Positions 34,948-47,920 of a stretch of DNA of 64,000 nt are shown here, one piece after another. The DNA comes from Lonicera japonica. Lineage: Eukaryota > Streptophyta > Magnoliopsida > Dipsacales > Caprifoliaceae. Both the position numbers and the translations under genes were made by a program. The notes beneath the pieces are model-generated. The model did no database searches and was not told where the DNA came from. It saw nothing but the letters and a program-made list of their open reading frames with translations. Position 1 is the stretch's first letter, and the number at the start of each line of letters is the position of its first letter. The stretch is from contig CM038469.1 in the NCBI GenBank assembly GCA_021464415.1, positions 5,000,501 to 5,064,500 of the forward strand, in the 5' to 3' direction.

Positions 34948-35164
34948 AATTAATAATTCTCATTATTTACATTAATAACTCAAATTAATAACCCGATCAT
35001 TATCATTCCACCCACAAACTCACCCTACCACTCCAAGCCAAATCTTCTATCCAAACACAACCCTTTGATCCAAACACACCCACTATTTCTTCTTCACTTT
35101 TTTTTGGACCAATAAAGTGGAATATAAGGTACAATCAGTCTTTCAAATACCGACACAAATAAGG

Positions 35165-35786
35165 GGAGTACAAGGTGTAGTCCCTTATATAAATGCATCA
35201 ATAAGAGAAGGAATACAAGCTAGGTGCAATCTCTCTAATAAGAAAATACAAGGAGAAAAAATTGTAGTCCCTCTGGCAAAACTATAGTCTCATGTAGCAG
35301 CAAAAGAGCAGAAGGAAGTTGTATAAGTCTCAGCAAAAGAGCACAACTCTCACCCATATGGAAACATATTCTCTGGTTCTTACAGATGGAATTATGGTTG
35401 TAGTAGGGGATCTAGGGTGGGGGTGGGGTGATGGTAGTTGTTTTCCTCATAAGCTTCCTAAATACACGACTATGGGAGTACAAGGTGCAGTCCCTTATAT
35501 AAATGCATCAATAAGAGAAGGAATACAAGCTAGGTGCAATCTCTCTAATAAGAAAATACAAGGAGCAAAAAATTGTAGTCCCTCTGGCAAAACTATAGTC
35601 TCATGTAGCAGCAAAAGAGCAGAAGGAAGTTGTATAAGTCTCAGCAAAAGAGCACAACTCTCACCCATATGGAAACATATTCTCTGGTTCTTACAGATGG
35701 AATTATGGTTGTAGTAGGGGATCTAGGGTGGGGGTGGGGTGATGGTAGTTGTTTTCCTCATAAGCTTCCTAAATACACGAGTATGG
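35165..35786. repeat. 311-bp tandem duplication (copy 2)
   Basis: Same two units as at 219-840, so the tandem event predates the large duplication. Confidence 0.9.
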
Positions 35787-36175
35787 GAGGTATTTTCAAT
35801 CTTCATAGCAGGGTCTTGTAGGGTTATCTCTATGATCTAAATATCTAATAATATCACCCTTCCTCCCCACCCTCTAGGTGAAAATAAAGCATAAGTAGTG
35901 GCAACCTCATCCTTCAATAGCTTGTATTTAAAGGCTTTATCACTATATTTATCCTTAACAACTGTGGGTGATCCTTTGACCACTATCTTACCTTTATGAA
36001 ACTCAATTGCCACCTTGAGAATCTCGATGGCCCTTTGAAGGTTGTTTATGCCCTCATCCTCATCATATGTGAAAGTCCTCATTTCATAACATGGTGCTGC
36101 AATATAGAGCACCTTCGCATTAGTAGAGTCCATCACCTTTCTAATAGAGCACCTTCATATATGTCTTATTTTTCC

Positions 36176-36960
36176 TCTTCTGACAAACATTCTTCTATTG
36201 ATGCAGCTAAGAGAGAAAAAACTATGTATGAAGATTTACTCGTTGGAATAAAACCGAGCGTTTTGTCCCTTACTCGGTAGAAAGCAATTGAAAGAAAGAT
36301 GAGAAAAAATTGCATATACTCGGTGAAATAAAAAAGAGTATGTGCACCCCTACTTGGTAGAACAAAATCGAGTATATGCACCTTTACTCGGTGGAAATAA
36401 CCAAATAAAGGGAATTGTGGCAAATTAAAAGAACTTTGCTTGTTTCATATGTACAGAGCACTTTTTGATTTACTCGATTATGTTAAACCGAGTAAAACTT
36501 CATTTTAGATCATTTATGGCAGCTTTCAATTTAAAGGTTCTAAACATGTTTTAAGTGGGTTTGAAACCAATTAAGGTTTAAAGGATGTGTGTTTGATGAG
36601 AGAAAAGCAAGTGAAAAATCATGTGTATATATATACACACATATACATATGGTGGTGGCAACGCTATTGTAAGGAATGAAATGAAGAGGAAGAAGATTAA
36701 GGACCAGATGAGTGAAGATGGTGGCGGCCAAAAGCAGAGGTATTGTAGTGGAGGAATAAGGTTGATGAAGTGGTGGAGTATTTGTGAGAAAAATGGTGGG
36801 AGTGTTAGGAAAAGTAATATTAATTAATACTAATACTAATTAGTTTAAATATTAAATAGAGAAATGATGGGAGGGTTAAGAAGAGAAAAATCATACTTGT
36901 GAAGTGTTAGGAGAGATGGAGTATTAGGAAGTGGTGTGCTGTGTGTAAATAGCGGCGTTC
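36176..36960. mobile_element. Left-damaged MITE with ACTCGGT core (copy 2)
   Basis: Counterpart of 1230-2015, with the same degenerate ACTCGGT motifs (about 36237-36500) and the same right terminus. Confidence 0.6.
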
Positions 36961-37975
36961 TTTAGAAATTGCTATTGAAAATTCAATTAGAACATATTTT
37001 TTCCTTTTTTTCTTTCTAACATAGAATATTTTTTTGAATATAAATGACAAATGTAGATGGCTTGAAGTACTTCACAAAGCACTTTTTTTCCCTTTAAATA
37101 ATAATAATTGTAATTCTACCCCCAAAGTGTTAAGAAATATCAAACCACCTTGTACTTTCAGACTTTACATAAAAGTCGTTGCAAGAAAAAAAATATTACA
37201 CTTAGAAAAAGGAAAACAAATCCAAATCCAAATGGGTGGTTAATCCCCTATAGGCCACATTCCTTATGCCCTATGAAGGGACTAAAAATTCCCTTTAAGT
37301 TTGAGTTCACAAGCTTCCAAGCATAATAAAGAATTTTTGACTTCATTAAATAACAAATGACGATTGGACACATGTAATTGACATTACTTTGTCTAAGGTG
37401 TTGTTTGATAACACTACTTAAAGTTTTCGGATATTGGGGAATAAAGACATACATCAGCATCATCATCATAATTAGTATTAGAGGCTTTTAAATAGTAAGC
37501 TGTGAGTAGTCCTCTTTAGGGTTCTGACCCAAATGGTTAACCAAATCTTTCTAGGGTCATGCAATAGCCAAAGCAAGTGATAATTATACATAGATTAGTA
37601 TGAAAAATTAAACTCTTTGATTAGTATGCTCTGTGATTGCCACTTTTCATGGATCTCTCACATCAAAAAACTAAGAGATTAATTTGTTCAGAAAACAATT
37701 GTATAATTTATGGTATAATAATAGCTAATCATATGTAGTTGAGTTCCTTGAGATCTTGTGTAAGGCCAAGGTGAGTCGTTGTTATTGCGTCTCGAGAAAG
37801 CACTGATATGAAGTGTAGAAAGCAATTATTATCTACCAAAGTAGTTGATACTTTTAAAATGGTTATTTGAAGAAAAAGAAAGATTAGGTTTGCCAACTTT
37901 GTGGGAAGAACTCTATCTTTTAAAACAGTATTTTTTGAAATCTTTTATAAAATTATTTTCTAGGTTTTGTTTAAA

Positions 37976-40741
37976 ATGGAACGCTTTTTAAATAGACCCC
38001 CTAATAATTCTTAAGCTATTTCTCGTAGTTTGTCAGTCTCTTTTTCCTCCTTAGCTCGATTTTTTAAAAAAGATCTAAGTGCTTTGTATGAAGTTACCTA
38101 TTTGCCCGAAAATGAAAAAATTTCTGAAACAAAGTTGCCCTTGGTGAACCCTTGTGATGTCTTTTGTAAACCAAATACCCAAACTTTTTCCAAAACAGTC
38201 AAAAAGATATTTGGTCCAACCAAAAAACTTCCAGTTAAGGAATTTTTTCAGTCCTCTCGGATGGATCAAAATCATATTCCAGCAAGTTCCCAGGAACAGT
38301 TCATTCAAATCCCTCTTCTGGATGATCTTGTGCATCTAGCTATCTTTCAAGGATACACCCACATCTACTTTGGTGCTATTCGTCTAGCGCTTACTTTCCA
38401 TGGTAGGAAAGGTATCCCTGCAGTGTCTCATATAGCTTTGCATGATAGCCGTTTCCCAGAATACCAACATGCATGTATTGGTAAAATTCAGACCACTCTG
38501 AATGCCGAAACAGTCTTTTTCACCTTTTTCCCAAATTTTAATGTGCCCCTCGTAGACCCATGCCTCCAAACAACCTTAAAAATCCAAATCCATATCACTG
38601 GAGCCTCTCAGGTCCCAAACACCTTTATTGCAATCCTCCACCACCAAATGATCTATTGAATCCAAAACCGTGCATTCAATATCTCAATCCTAAATCCACA
38701 TTATGAAGATGCCTTGTGATTAAAGGTTGAATCAGGACAAGCTTCAAGACATACCTACATCCCTAGACAATTTCCCCGTGAAGAACTCATAAAGTTGTTA
38801 CCTGAATATTGGGTAACTAATTATGAAAAATTTCATGAAAGAACCCACCCTAAACTAGTGTCCTCCACTGGTCCGATTTTTATTCGAAAGAATGATAAGT
38901 CAGTTGAACTCCGATTTCCCAAAGCCTTATCCATCAGTGCTCAATCCCCAGGCCCCTTCACCACTGAGTTTCATATGTTGGAACCTTTGTTCCTCTATCC
39001 CACAGATCCCAAGCTTGAAAGCAAACCAATACCTATCTTGTTCTTTGATAAAAATGGAACCCCGTGTTACCAAGCCCGTGATCCAAAATCTAGCCATGTC
39101 TGGTATGACACATATTATTGCAAAGATTACGAAAATGACAGGTATAAAGCTGAATATATGGAAGATGTACCTAAGAAAAAAGGCAAAAAGAAATCCTCTT
39201 AGGATGGTTTGAATGAGAGATATGAAGCAAAAGACCCAGCAGTAGGTTTGCTTGGAAAACCCTCAAAAAAGTTTGATTTCTATGTCCTCTATGGAGATCA
39301 CAAATTTAAACCATCTCCAGGAATCTCATCATGTTCACCTTATCCTTCTCCACCAGAACCAATTTTTCCAAGACCCCCTATGCTTCAACCATATTACCAG
39401 AAAGCTTTCAAACAGAAAAACTAAGCCAGATCCCCAGAACTTATCACCTGTTACATGTTTGATCCAACCTCTGCAAATTATAAATCAAAGTTTCCCAATT
39501 TAGATGATTTTTAAAATGCTTGTCAAAGAACCAAACATGTGTGGAAGATTAAGAATCCTGTTTCTACAGATCCCAATGGACACCTAAAGTCAGTTTCACC
39601 TGCAGAAGCTACCCTCAATTGGCATTCTGAGAATACGGTCGCTCAAAATTAGGTGCTTACAAGAATTGCTCAGTCCCATGATCGTATAGAATCAAGGATG
39701 GCCATATTTGCAACAATTGATACTGTAGTTAATGAATGGAAATAGAATATTCAAATTTTCCACTAACAGCTCCTTCACGTTGTTACTATAGTTAAAGATT
39801 TGACTGTTGCCAACAATTTCATTAGTGAAAAAGAAAGAAAAAATAAGCATTTAGAAACCCAGCTTCGTGATATTGAAAGGAGACAGCAAGAATCAAACCC
39901 TCAGGTCCCATAAGTGCCTTAATTAGCATTCTAGTCTCTTCCTCAAAGTCAAGCCCTTTCTACTTCTAGCTCATCACTGCCAGTGACATTAGGAGATTTA
40001 TAGCCGTTAAGCCCTCCAAAGAAAGTGCTACCCCGATGGTTTAGTCCACAACCATTACAAGTTGCACATAGTGCCTCATTTGCTGCCTCTCCCTCAAGAA
40101 CTTATCCCAGACCACATGGCCTTTGTCCTCGTGCCCCATATAACCCAATCATCACCAATGAAAACCCAACACCTATTTCTACAGCTGCCACAGTCCCATC
40201 AGTTACATACCCATTAGACCCAACCATAAGTGCTTCCTCTACCTCCACATATCAAATGGACATGTTTTCCATAATACAAGAAAACCAACCTACAAACCAC
40301 ATAGCCTAATTTCTCAAAAAATTGGCTAAAACCCTTTAAATTTATGATACCCCTGTTGAATCTTTTGAATTTACTTCCGAAGATCCATTCATCCAATTTG
40401 AAAAGTTGTTTACAACCAATCCTGTACCTCCACAACTTCAATAGCCTAAACCCCAACTTGAAGTTGTTCATCCCGATGATGATGATGGTATGTTACATTA
40501 TGATAGGGATACAGATACATCATACATCTCACAAACTTACACACTCTTTCTTATACTCAAAACAACATACTTACAACTGAAATTACCATTCTTTTATATA
40601 ACTAATGAGGCTTACAAACAGACGAAACAAATGGAATCTTATAATGACAACCTTACAAACAACTTTAATAAAGTGTACAGGGAGAACACTATTATAGACT
40701 ATTATTACATAACTTTAATAAAGGTTGTCTTTCACGGGTGA
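37976..40741 (+). pseudogene. Endogenous caulimovirid polyprotein, movement/capsid half (copy 2)
   Basis: Counterpart of 3031-5797, with the same in-frame stops after the ATG at 37976 and after the movement domain (38657-38659). Unlike copy 1, the poly-A run near 39187 is one base shorter. The frame therefore stays in phase across this point and meets a stop (39200-39202), rather than being shifted. Downstream the 71-codon block at 39209-39424 is in the same phase. Still multiply broken and non-functional. Confidence 0.85.
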
Positions 40742-40747
40742 TGGCAT

Positions 40748-42796
40748 CTGAGGCTATTTGTCTTCTTGTGTCGACCCTGAGTTAACTCTTGAGTGAATTC
40801 TGAGCCAACCAGGTGAGTCATTAATCCGAATTCGAGTCGCCAAATCTTCCGATGTGAGCATAATCCGTGTCTGAACTATCTTTTTATATGTCCCAATTCA
40901 AAGTTTCTTCTGCATAATCAAAGAGATGATCTGCAAGTCTTCTACAGAGCGAGGAATTATTCCATGGTTAATGACCATACAAAATCTCTGTTGGGATGGC
41001 ATCCATGTCAGCATTGTTATATTTATACATGAAGTAGACAAATTGGAGCCAATCTTCATTATTGACCGTCCTTTGGTACTTTGAAAGATTATAACTGTAC
41101 CAACCAATAATTTCAACATTGTTGCAAGTAGAGGAATCTGTAGGTTGTTCTAATTCATCTTCAGGAAGCTGTTTCATAGGTTTGTTGAAATTGATCATAA
41201 CATATCTTGCATTATAGATCCTAAGCTTATGACGCCATTGATGGAAATGCTTGAACCATGAGAGAAACTTTGCAGTGTTGCATCTATACGGTTGACTATA
41301 GATAATGTGACTGAAGTCATGATCTATGTCATTGGCATTGAGGTAATAAAGCAACGTGGGAGCATCGAACAGAAAGACAACCGTAAAATTTTCACAGAGA
41401 TATCATAAGAGGCATAAGGCGGCTTTTGGGAGGTGATAAGGCATGTGAATGTGAAACAATGACATAAATGGGTAATCTGGATGAAATTTGAGACCACGAA
41501 ACACAAAACCATGACGACGAATGGTGATTTTAAAAAACCTTTTGTATTGATCAAAACTTCGAGATTGAAAAAGTTTCTGAAGGATAAACTCTTGGACATC
41601 TGGAGGGAGATTTTTAATTCCTTGGATATTTATGGGAAAAAGAAGATAAATGCATGGAATGATGGTGGAGACTGGGTGGTCTGGTGGCTTGGAAAAGAAA
41701 TCAGCAAGGATGTTGTATTTTCCTTTCACGTGCTTGACATCAAAAGACTATTGAGAAAATCAATTGGAACATCGGAGAAGTTAAAGTTGATGAGCATCTT
41801 CCTTTTGAATTTTAGCATATGGAGGAATGAAGACATATCAATTTCAACAAGAAATATGTGACCAATAAGATGAAACTGGAACTTTTCAATTCCTCTTTTG
41901 ATGGCGAGGATTTCTTTAAACGTTGAATTATAATGTGCTTCTGTTGACTTGAATTTTCCACTCTTGCAGCCACAAACAGTTCCTTTTCTACTGATTTCTT
42001 CAAGTAAAATTGCTGCCCAAAATTCATCACTTGCATCAGTTTGAAGGACTCTTTTTCTTTCTGATGGGATCTATAAAGGTGGGAGGTTGAAGGTGAGTTT
42101 TTTAAGGGCTACCACACAACCACGATGAATCTGACTCCAACATAGGGGATTTTTTTGGAGGAGTTTCGACAAGGGGCATTATAAGTTGAAACTTTAGGAA
42201 TGAAATCTGGCATGTAATTAATAAGGCCAAAAAACTGTTGAATTTGCTTTGTCGAGCTAAGGTTATCAGGGAATTTAAGCAAATCCTGGGAGATATGTGG
42301 TTGAAGCTAGAATTTTCCATCAAAAATTGTCATGCCAAGAAAATCAATCTTTGTTTAAGCAATGAGCATTTTTTTCTCAGAATGCATTATACCGTACTAC
42401 TTGACAATTTCATGGAATTGGTTGAGGATATGGGAATGCGAGGCTTCATCTGGGGAGTAAAGAAGGATATCATCAATGTAGATTAGGGCATTCGACAACA
42501 AAGGCTAAAAGATCTGGATCATGGCTTTTTGGAAACAAGAAGGGGCATTTTTTAAACCAAAGGGCATCATGGTCCATTAAAAATGGTAATTTAAAATACA
42601 AAATGATGTCTTGGGTCTGTCTTCCTTATGAATTCTTAATTGCCAAAATCCTGCTTTGAGATGAAATTTTGAGAAAACCTTTGCATTGTAGAGGTGCTGG
42701 AACATTGACTTCTTCTGAGGGAGAGGGAACTTGTCACTTGCGAGAAAATGGTTTAACAGCTGATAATTGATAATTAATGACAAGTTTGATTTTGCT
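40748..42796 (-). pseudogene. Endogenous caulimovirid RT/RNase H half, inverted (copy 2)
   Basis: Counterpart of 5804-7853. The YIDD box is at 42480-42469. The same inverted placement and the same joint with hAT sequence show that the rearrangement happened before the 9.7-kb duplication. A one-base deletion in a T-run near 42351 differs from copy 1. Confidence 0.88.
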
Positions 42797-44197
42797 TTAA
42801 GACAAGAGTTAACCGTATCATAAAGTGTTAAATTAAGGCAATGGGAACCACACAGCATGTAAAATGCTCTAGCATTTATGTCAAGTATTCTTTTTTGAAG
42901 ACCTTGATGTTTACCTTTCATATTAGAACCATTATCAGAGCCTTGTCCCATCACGTTATTAATATCTAGATCAAGGGATTGAAGTACATCTTGCAATTTA
43001 TTGAAAAGCCTAAGTCCAGATGTATCTTCCACATTTATAAACTCTAGCTAGGATGTACTTTTTAACTTGTATTGGATTACTTGGCACATCTACACATCTT
43101 ATTATCAAAGTCATTTTCTCTTTGTGACTCGCATCAGGAGTGCAATCAAGTATCATTGAAATTTTTTTCGCTTTTTATTTTTTTCTATGATTGCATTTTT
43201 CACTTTTGATGCTAAAGTAGCTATTAACTCATTTTGAATTTTATGGCGAAGATAATGATAATGATTTTTTTTATCTTTGATGAGTTGAAAGTGATCTCGC
43301 ATTATTGTATCGAATTCTGCAATCATTTCTAATAGGCCTAAAAAGTAACCATTCGTATCTTCACAAGGTTTTTCATTTGTTCCACAAAATGCCAAATTAT
43401 TTATAGCAAGACATTCAATAATTCTAAGCATAATATCCCTCCAATGTGAAGTCTCTCTCTTAATTTGGTCTTGTAATTCTTTATCAATTGTTTGATTCTT
43501 GTTTAATCTAGCCTTTAATTCAGCCGAAGATCTCATGTTGGCAAGGTGTTCAATACTGTTTTCATGTTCAATAAGCCTTTCACCAATATGTTTATAATCT
43601 TTACCTCCCTCACTTGCTAATTGACTTTTAGAATGCATTTTTTAAACAACTTACAACAAAAACAAAAAACCTTATCTAATTATTTTCAGTACACTAACCA
43701 TGTTCTATCACAAGCTTCCCCACCTGATATTATTTGAACATAATAATTATCAGAAAAGTGTCTAGAGATTTCATAGAGAGGATACTTGATATTAGTTTCT
43801 CTTTTAGGACCTTTTTTCTGCAAGTAAACATCTCATTTTAGCATCAAGAGAATCCCAAACTGCAGGATCATAAATATTCACATTAAATCTTTTTTCCACA
43901 TGTTCAGCTTCACTAATGGTATCTCCATGTGTTCATTATGGCAAAAAGGATCAACATCTTCCATTTTATCAGTTTCTTTATCACTTAGATCACTGACATC
44001 TTCGACTTCATTCACATCATTTTCATTCTCAACTAAATGTTCTCCACCAATTGGAGGCTCAAATTTAGTTAAAGCATCTTCATTAACATCATTTACATAT
44101 GAAGCATTTGTTTTATTTACAACAAATTTATCCAAAGACCCTCTTAGAGATTGAGCAATCTCCTCGTCGTTTTTTTTAATACCCAAAGAGTTGTTTC
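42797..44197 (-). pseudogene. hAT-type transposase fragment, TTF/DUF4371 (copy 2)
   Basis: Counterpart of 7854-9254, with a 161-codon open DUF4371 block at 43638-43153. One substitution changes the Pro of MPCGSH to Leu relative to copy 1, and another changes a Met to Thr a few residues later. C-terminus replaced by viral RT. Confidence 0.82.
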
Positions 44198-44638
44198 CTA
44201 GGAAGCCTTATAATTCTTAAACTTAGTATAAACAAAATCAATACAAACACAAATTTCACAATTAGCAATAAATAAGTGATAACATAATTATGCAAATAAT
44301 AAGCAAAGAACAATAAAACTTGGATTTGACATGAGCGCACTGCTAGATTCGGAGAGAGTATTGGGTACCGATTGAACTTGAATAAATTTCCCAAAACCAA
44401 ATTCCCAATTGCAAGAACCCTACAATAAACACTATAATTAAATTAATGAAAGAAAAAAAAATTGATATCCATTTAATGCTATGAGAAGATTGAATGATGG
44501 CTGATTTACATATATATAATACTAATTTTGTAAAGCATTATATATATATGTATGTATGTATGTATGTATATATACCTAAATGATTTCCAAAGCAGCAAAG
44601 CCAATAAAATAATATAAGAGGAATTTTTTATTTTTTTT

Positions 44639-45733
44639 AACAACCTAGATGGCGAGAACATGAAAGTAATGAAGAGCCAAGAGGGAAAGCAATTGCAAAT
44701 TGATGTGCTGAAGAATGAAGATTGAATAATAATAAAAGAAATAAAGAATAGTGTAGAGTTTATAAATTTAGTATATAGATATATTCAATTAAAACCATAT
44801 ATATAATTTGTGGGACATAGTAAGATGATGTAACATTAATAATTTGTACATTATTATGTATATATATATAGGTAAACGTGTAAATTGAAAACAAATTATA
44901 CAAAAGTTACCCACAAACCTCTACGCTATTAATTCCTAACCGTGGCCCATGTGGAATGATATTTTCAAATTCTAATTTTGATACATTTCTTTTTTTATAT
45001 TGTTTACATAGTAAATAAATATAAATTGGAGAAAATAAGAAGTAAGGAGAACAAACCTAAGAAAATTCAATAATAGTGGATAAGTTATGCAAAAGATCAG
45101 CGATAGGAGAAGGGAGATGTATCGATCGACCTGTAAGAAAAAATTTGAGAAATTGGAAACTAATCAAATACATAAACCAGTAAATGAATACATGGTGTTT
45201 TAGCAAGAATTAATGAAATAACCAATTTTTATATAAACTATTTATTTACAGTATATATCATATTACTAAACTGTTGGTGAATATTAAATATTCATAATAC
45301 TTTTTAATTCTATATTTGATTCAATTCGACTACATTTGATGTTGTTTTTAAGTATGAATGGGTTGTACAAATATGATAGAAAAAGAGACCCTAAAGAAAT
45401 TAAGGTAGAAAATCTAGAGAGAGGTGTAGATGGTATGAATCTTTGGGTCTAAGTGTCTAACCCACTTCTTTGTTCAAAAGGTTCAGTAAATTTTATGCAT
45501 AGTTTATGTGTAATTTATTTGGTATATATAATTGGTTTTGGATTGTGGGAGACAAAGGATGATACGTAAATATAAAAATTCATACATGAATTGAGAGAGA
45601 GACAAATTTTTGGGACTAACCCACTACTTTTTTTTTTTGTGTAATATACTTCACTGTTAATTTATTTTATTTTTTTTGCTAATTTGATGATATCTAAATA
45701 TACAAAAAGTTCTAAGTTAAAAAAGTAGGATAG
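44639..45733. other. Intergenic sequence beyond copy 2
   Basis: AT-rich with no gene recognised. It represents what should flank copy 1 if the copia insertion and gap were removed, but it does not reappear after the gap at 14469. Confidence 0.5.
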
Positions 45734-45741
45734 AAAAAGAA

Positions 45742-46506
45742 GGGTGATTTTAAATGCACCAACTAGATTATGCTTCTCACCCCACCTAAAAATTTTATTT
45801 TTACCTAAAATAACCTAATTGAGATCTGTAAATTCACCCCACCAAAAATCCCACGCTATTGCCGCTGTTACCCGAGCACAATAAAACCCATTCTTCTCTT
45901 ATTCTTTCATCCCCTTCTTCTCTTATTCTTTTCTCCATCTGCAGCGAAACTAATCGGTAGATTCTTTCATCCCATCTGCAGCGAAACTAATTGGAAGAAG
46001 ATTGAAGAATATGATTTTGTCTCTCACTTCAAAAGTATGTAAATTTTCTTCATTAATTTAATTTATTTGTTTTGATAAAGTGTATTTAAAATCATCCTTA
46101 CTAGATTCTATGTCTTGGGGAACATTTGTGATTTAGCACTTTGGATTCTGTGTTCTTGTAGTAAGAATGAAATTTTCGATTGGCCAGTTTTTTCGGCTAT
46201 GTCGAGCGCTATTTCGCCTGAATTATTGATGGATTTTTTTTTATAGGTAATGAAGATCGCCAGTTAAAATAATATATTCCAAAAAAAATTAGTTTTCAAC
46301 ATTTACTTGCTTAGAATTAATTTCCATGTAAATTCCACTCATAATCTAATGAATTCTATGCAATTGAATTTTTGTGAAAAGTAACGGCAAATTATTCGTC
46401 ACTAAATGTTCATTTTTATAGAGGTATTACTTTTAATGGGGTGAGAAGAAAGTTTTCTCAAAGTGGGGTGAGAAGCCTAATCTAGTGGGTGCATTTAAAA
46501 TCACCC
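45742..46506. mobile_element. 765-bp MITE with perfect 8-bp target duplication
   Basis: The left end GGGTGATTTTAAATGCACC and the right end GGTGCATTTAAAATCACCC are reverse complements, and the inverted repeat extends imperfectly to about 43 bp. The flanks AAAAAGAA (45734-45741 and 46507-46514) are identical. An 8-bp duplication suggests hAT-like mobilisation. No transposase. A fragment similar to its end is at about 21003-21045. Confidence 0.93.
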
Positions 46507-46514
46507 AAAAAGAA

Positions 46515-47112
46515 CTCTTAGAAATACCATTTGAAACTTCTCCACAATTTAGTGATATTGCCAAATAGAGAAATAAACCTCCTACAAAATCATCACACAT
46601 GCATGATAACAATAAATTTGTATAAGCATCGCATATAAGATAAAAATGAAAATCATAAGAAAAGCAGTTAGAGATGACCTAAACGCACAAAACGAACTAA
46701 CCTTCCAAATTAAAGGGAAAAACATGTTACTTGTAACAAAGCGATATTGAGAGCGACAAAAAAAGATAACAAAAATAGTAGATTGCAGTGGTAATCAGAT
46801 TCCTTTCTCGACACCCTTTCTTATTGTGAAATCCAAAGACCCACATGATCATTGAATTCTTTATTTGGGATAATTGATCGAGAATGATTTTTAAGGGAAC
46901 TTAAAGTTTAACAATGGTGATTAGATAGGCACAACGTAAATAAAAAAAATACATCATTTGAAGAAAACAATAATTTTCCATTTTCTTAAAAAGTTTAACA
47001 AAAAAATTCAATAGGGAACTGAAAATTCTGAAAAACAAATAAAGGTAACTAAAGACAACAAAAACACCCCACCACCTGCGGTAGTTAAACACCACGTCCA
47101 CACGCCTAAAAT

Positions 47113-47150
<38 letters not shown>

Positions 47151-47920
47151 AAGAAGTCTACAAAGTGACACAATTGTATATACATTCAAGCAATTTAAAC
47201 CTATCATCACAATTAATCCAAATACATTTTTAATCTTTTATCTTATGTCAAAAAATTTACCACTTTAGGGTTAATTTCAATTTTGATTTCAACGTGATGA
47301 AATTTAAAATTCAAGTACACAGTGTATGGATAGATATAAGGAGACTAAATACGCGCCACATATTATAAACTAAACCGATTATTTTGTTAGAGATTGCTTA
47401 CATTATACAAAGTCGTGAGAAATATCAAAACAAAGAATCAACAGTAACAATTTTAACAAACCTTGATTTTAAATCGTTAACTACTTCGATCTTGCTACAT
47501 TTATGGCAATTGTGTAATCTGATTTGCGTCCTAAAAAGAGAGTCCTTGTTGAAGAATTATTTTTAAAATTTTAGCAAGGTACCGATCGATGACGACAGTA
47601 ACGGTGGGTTGACCGAAAGCAATAATAGCATTGATTTTCTTCTTGCAAAGACAATAACTGATATTAGGATACAAATAGTGATGTTAGGGTTTTGAGAACA
47701 TAAACTCATAGATTCAGATGAAAGAAAGAGAACAGGAGAAACAAAAGAGAAAGCGAGAAAGAGAACAAAATACGGGTAAAAGACGATTCTGGCCAAACAG
47801 ACGCCTATATCAAAATTGCCACTAGAAAAAAGGAACGTAAAATTGAAACTACCGTATTTATATTAAGCCACATAGCAAGCAACGAAGCCTAACACTTGGC
47901 AGCCATACGTTAAAAGCTTC
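46515..47920. other. Intergenic stretch with TA microsatellite
   Basis: No gene recognised. A TA repeat lies at about 47116-47145. Short ORFs here have no domain and biased composition. Confidence 0.5.

Larger units (their letters stand above)
34948..44638. repeat. 9.7-kb direct repeat, copy 2
   Basis: Near-identical to 1-9697. Here the sequence continues past 44638 as aacaacctagatggcg without a copia element, showing the empty insertion site. The viral reading frame is slightly better kept here than in copy 1. Confidence 0.97.

Noticed and set aside
1..44638. The 9.7-kb direct repeats as LTRs of one giant element
   Set aside because: The repeats contain viral and hAT relics and lack TG/CA ends or a primer-binding site inside, and a gap lies between them.
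46901..47185. Hydrophobic 94-codon minus-strand ORF
   Set aside because: The membrane-like segment is a translated TA repeat, and no family is recognised.
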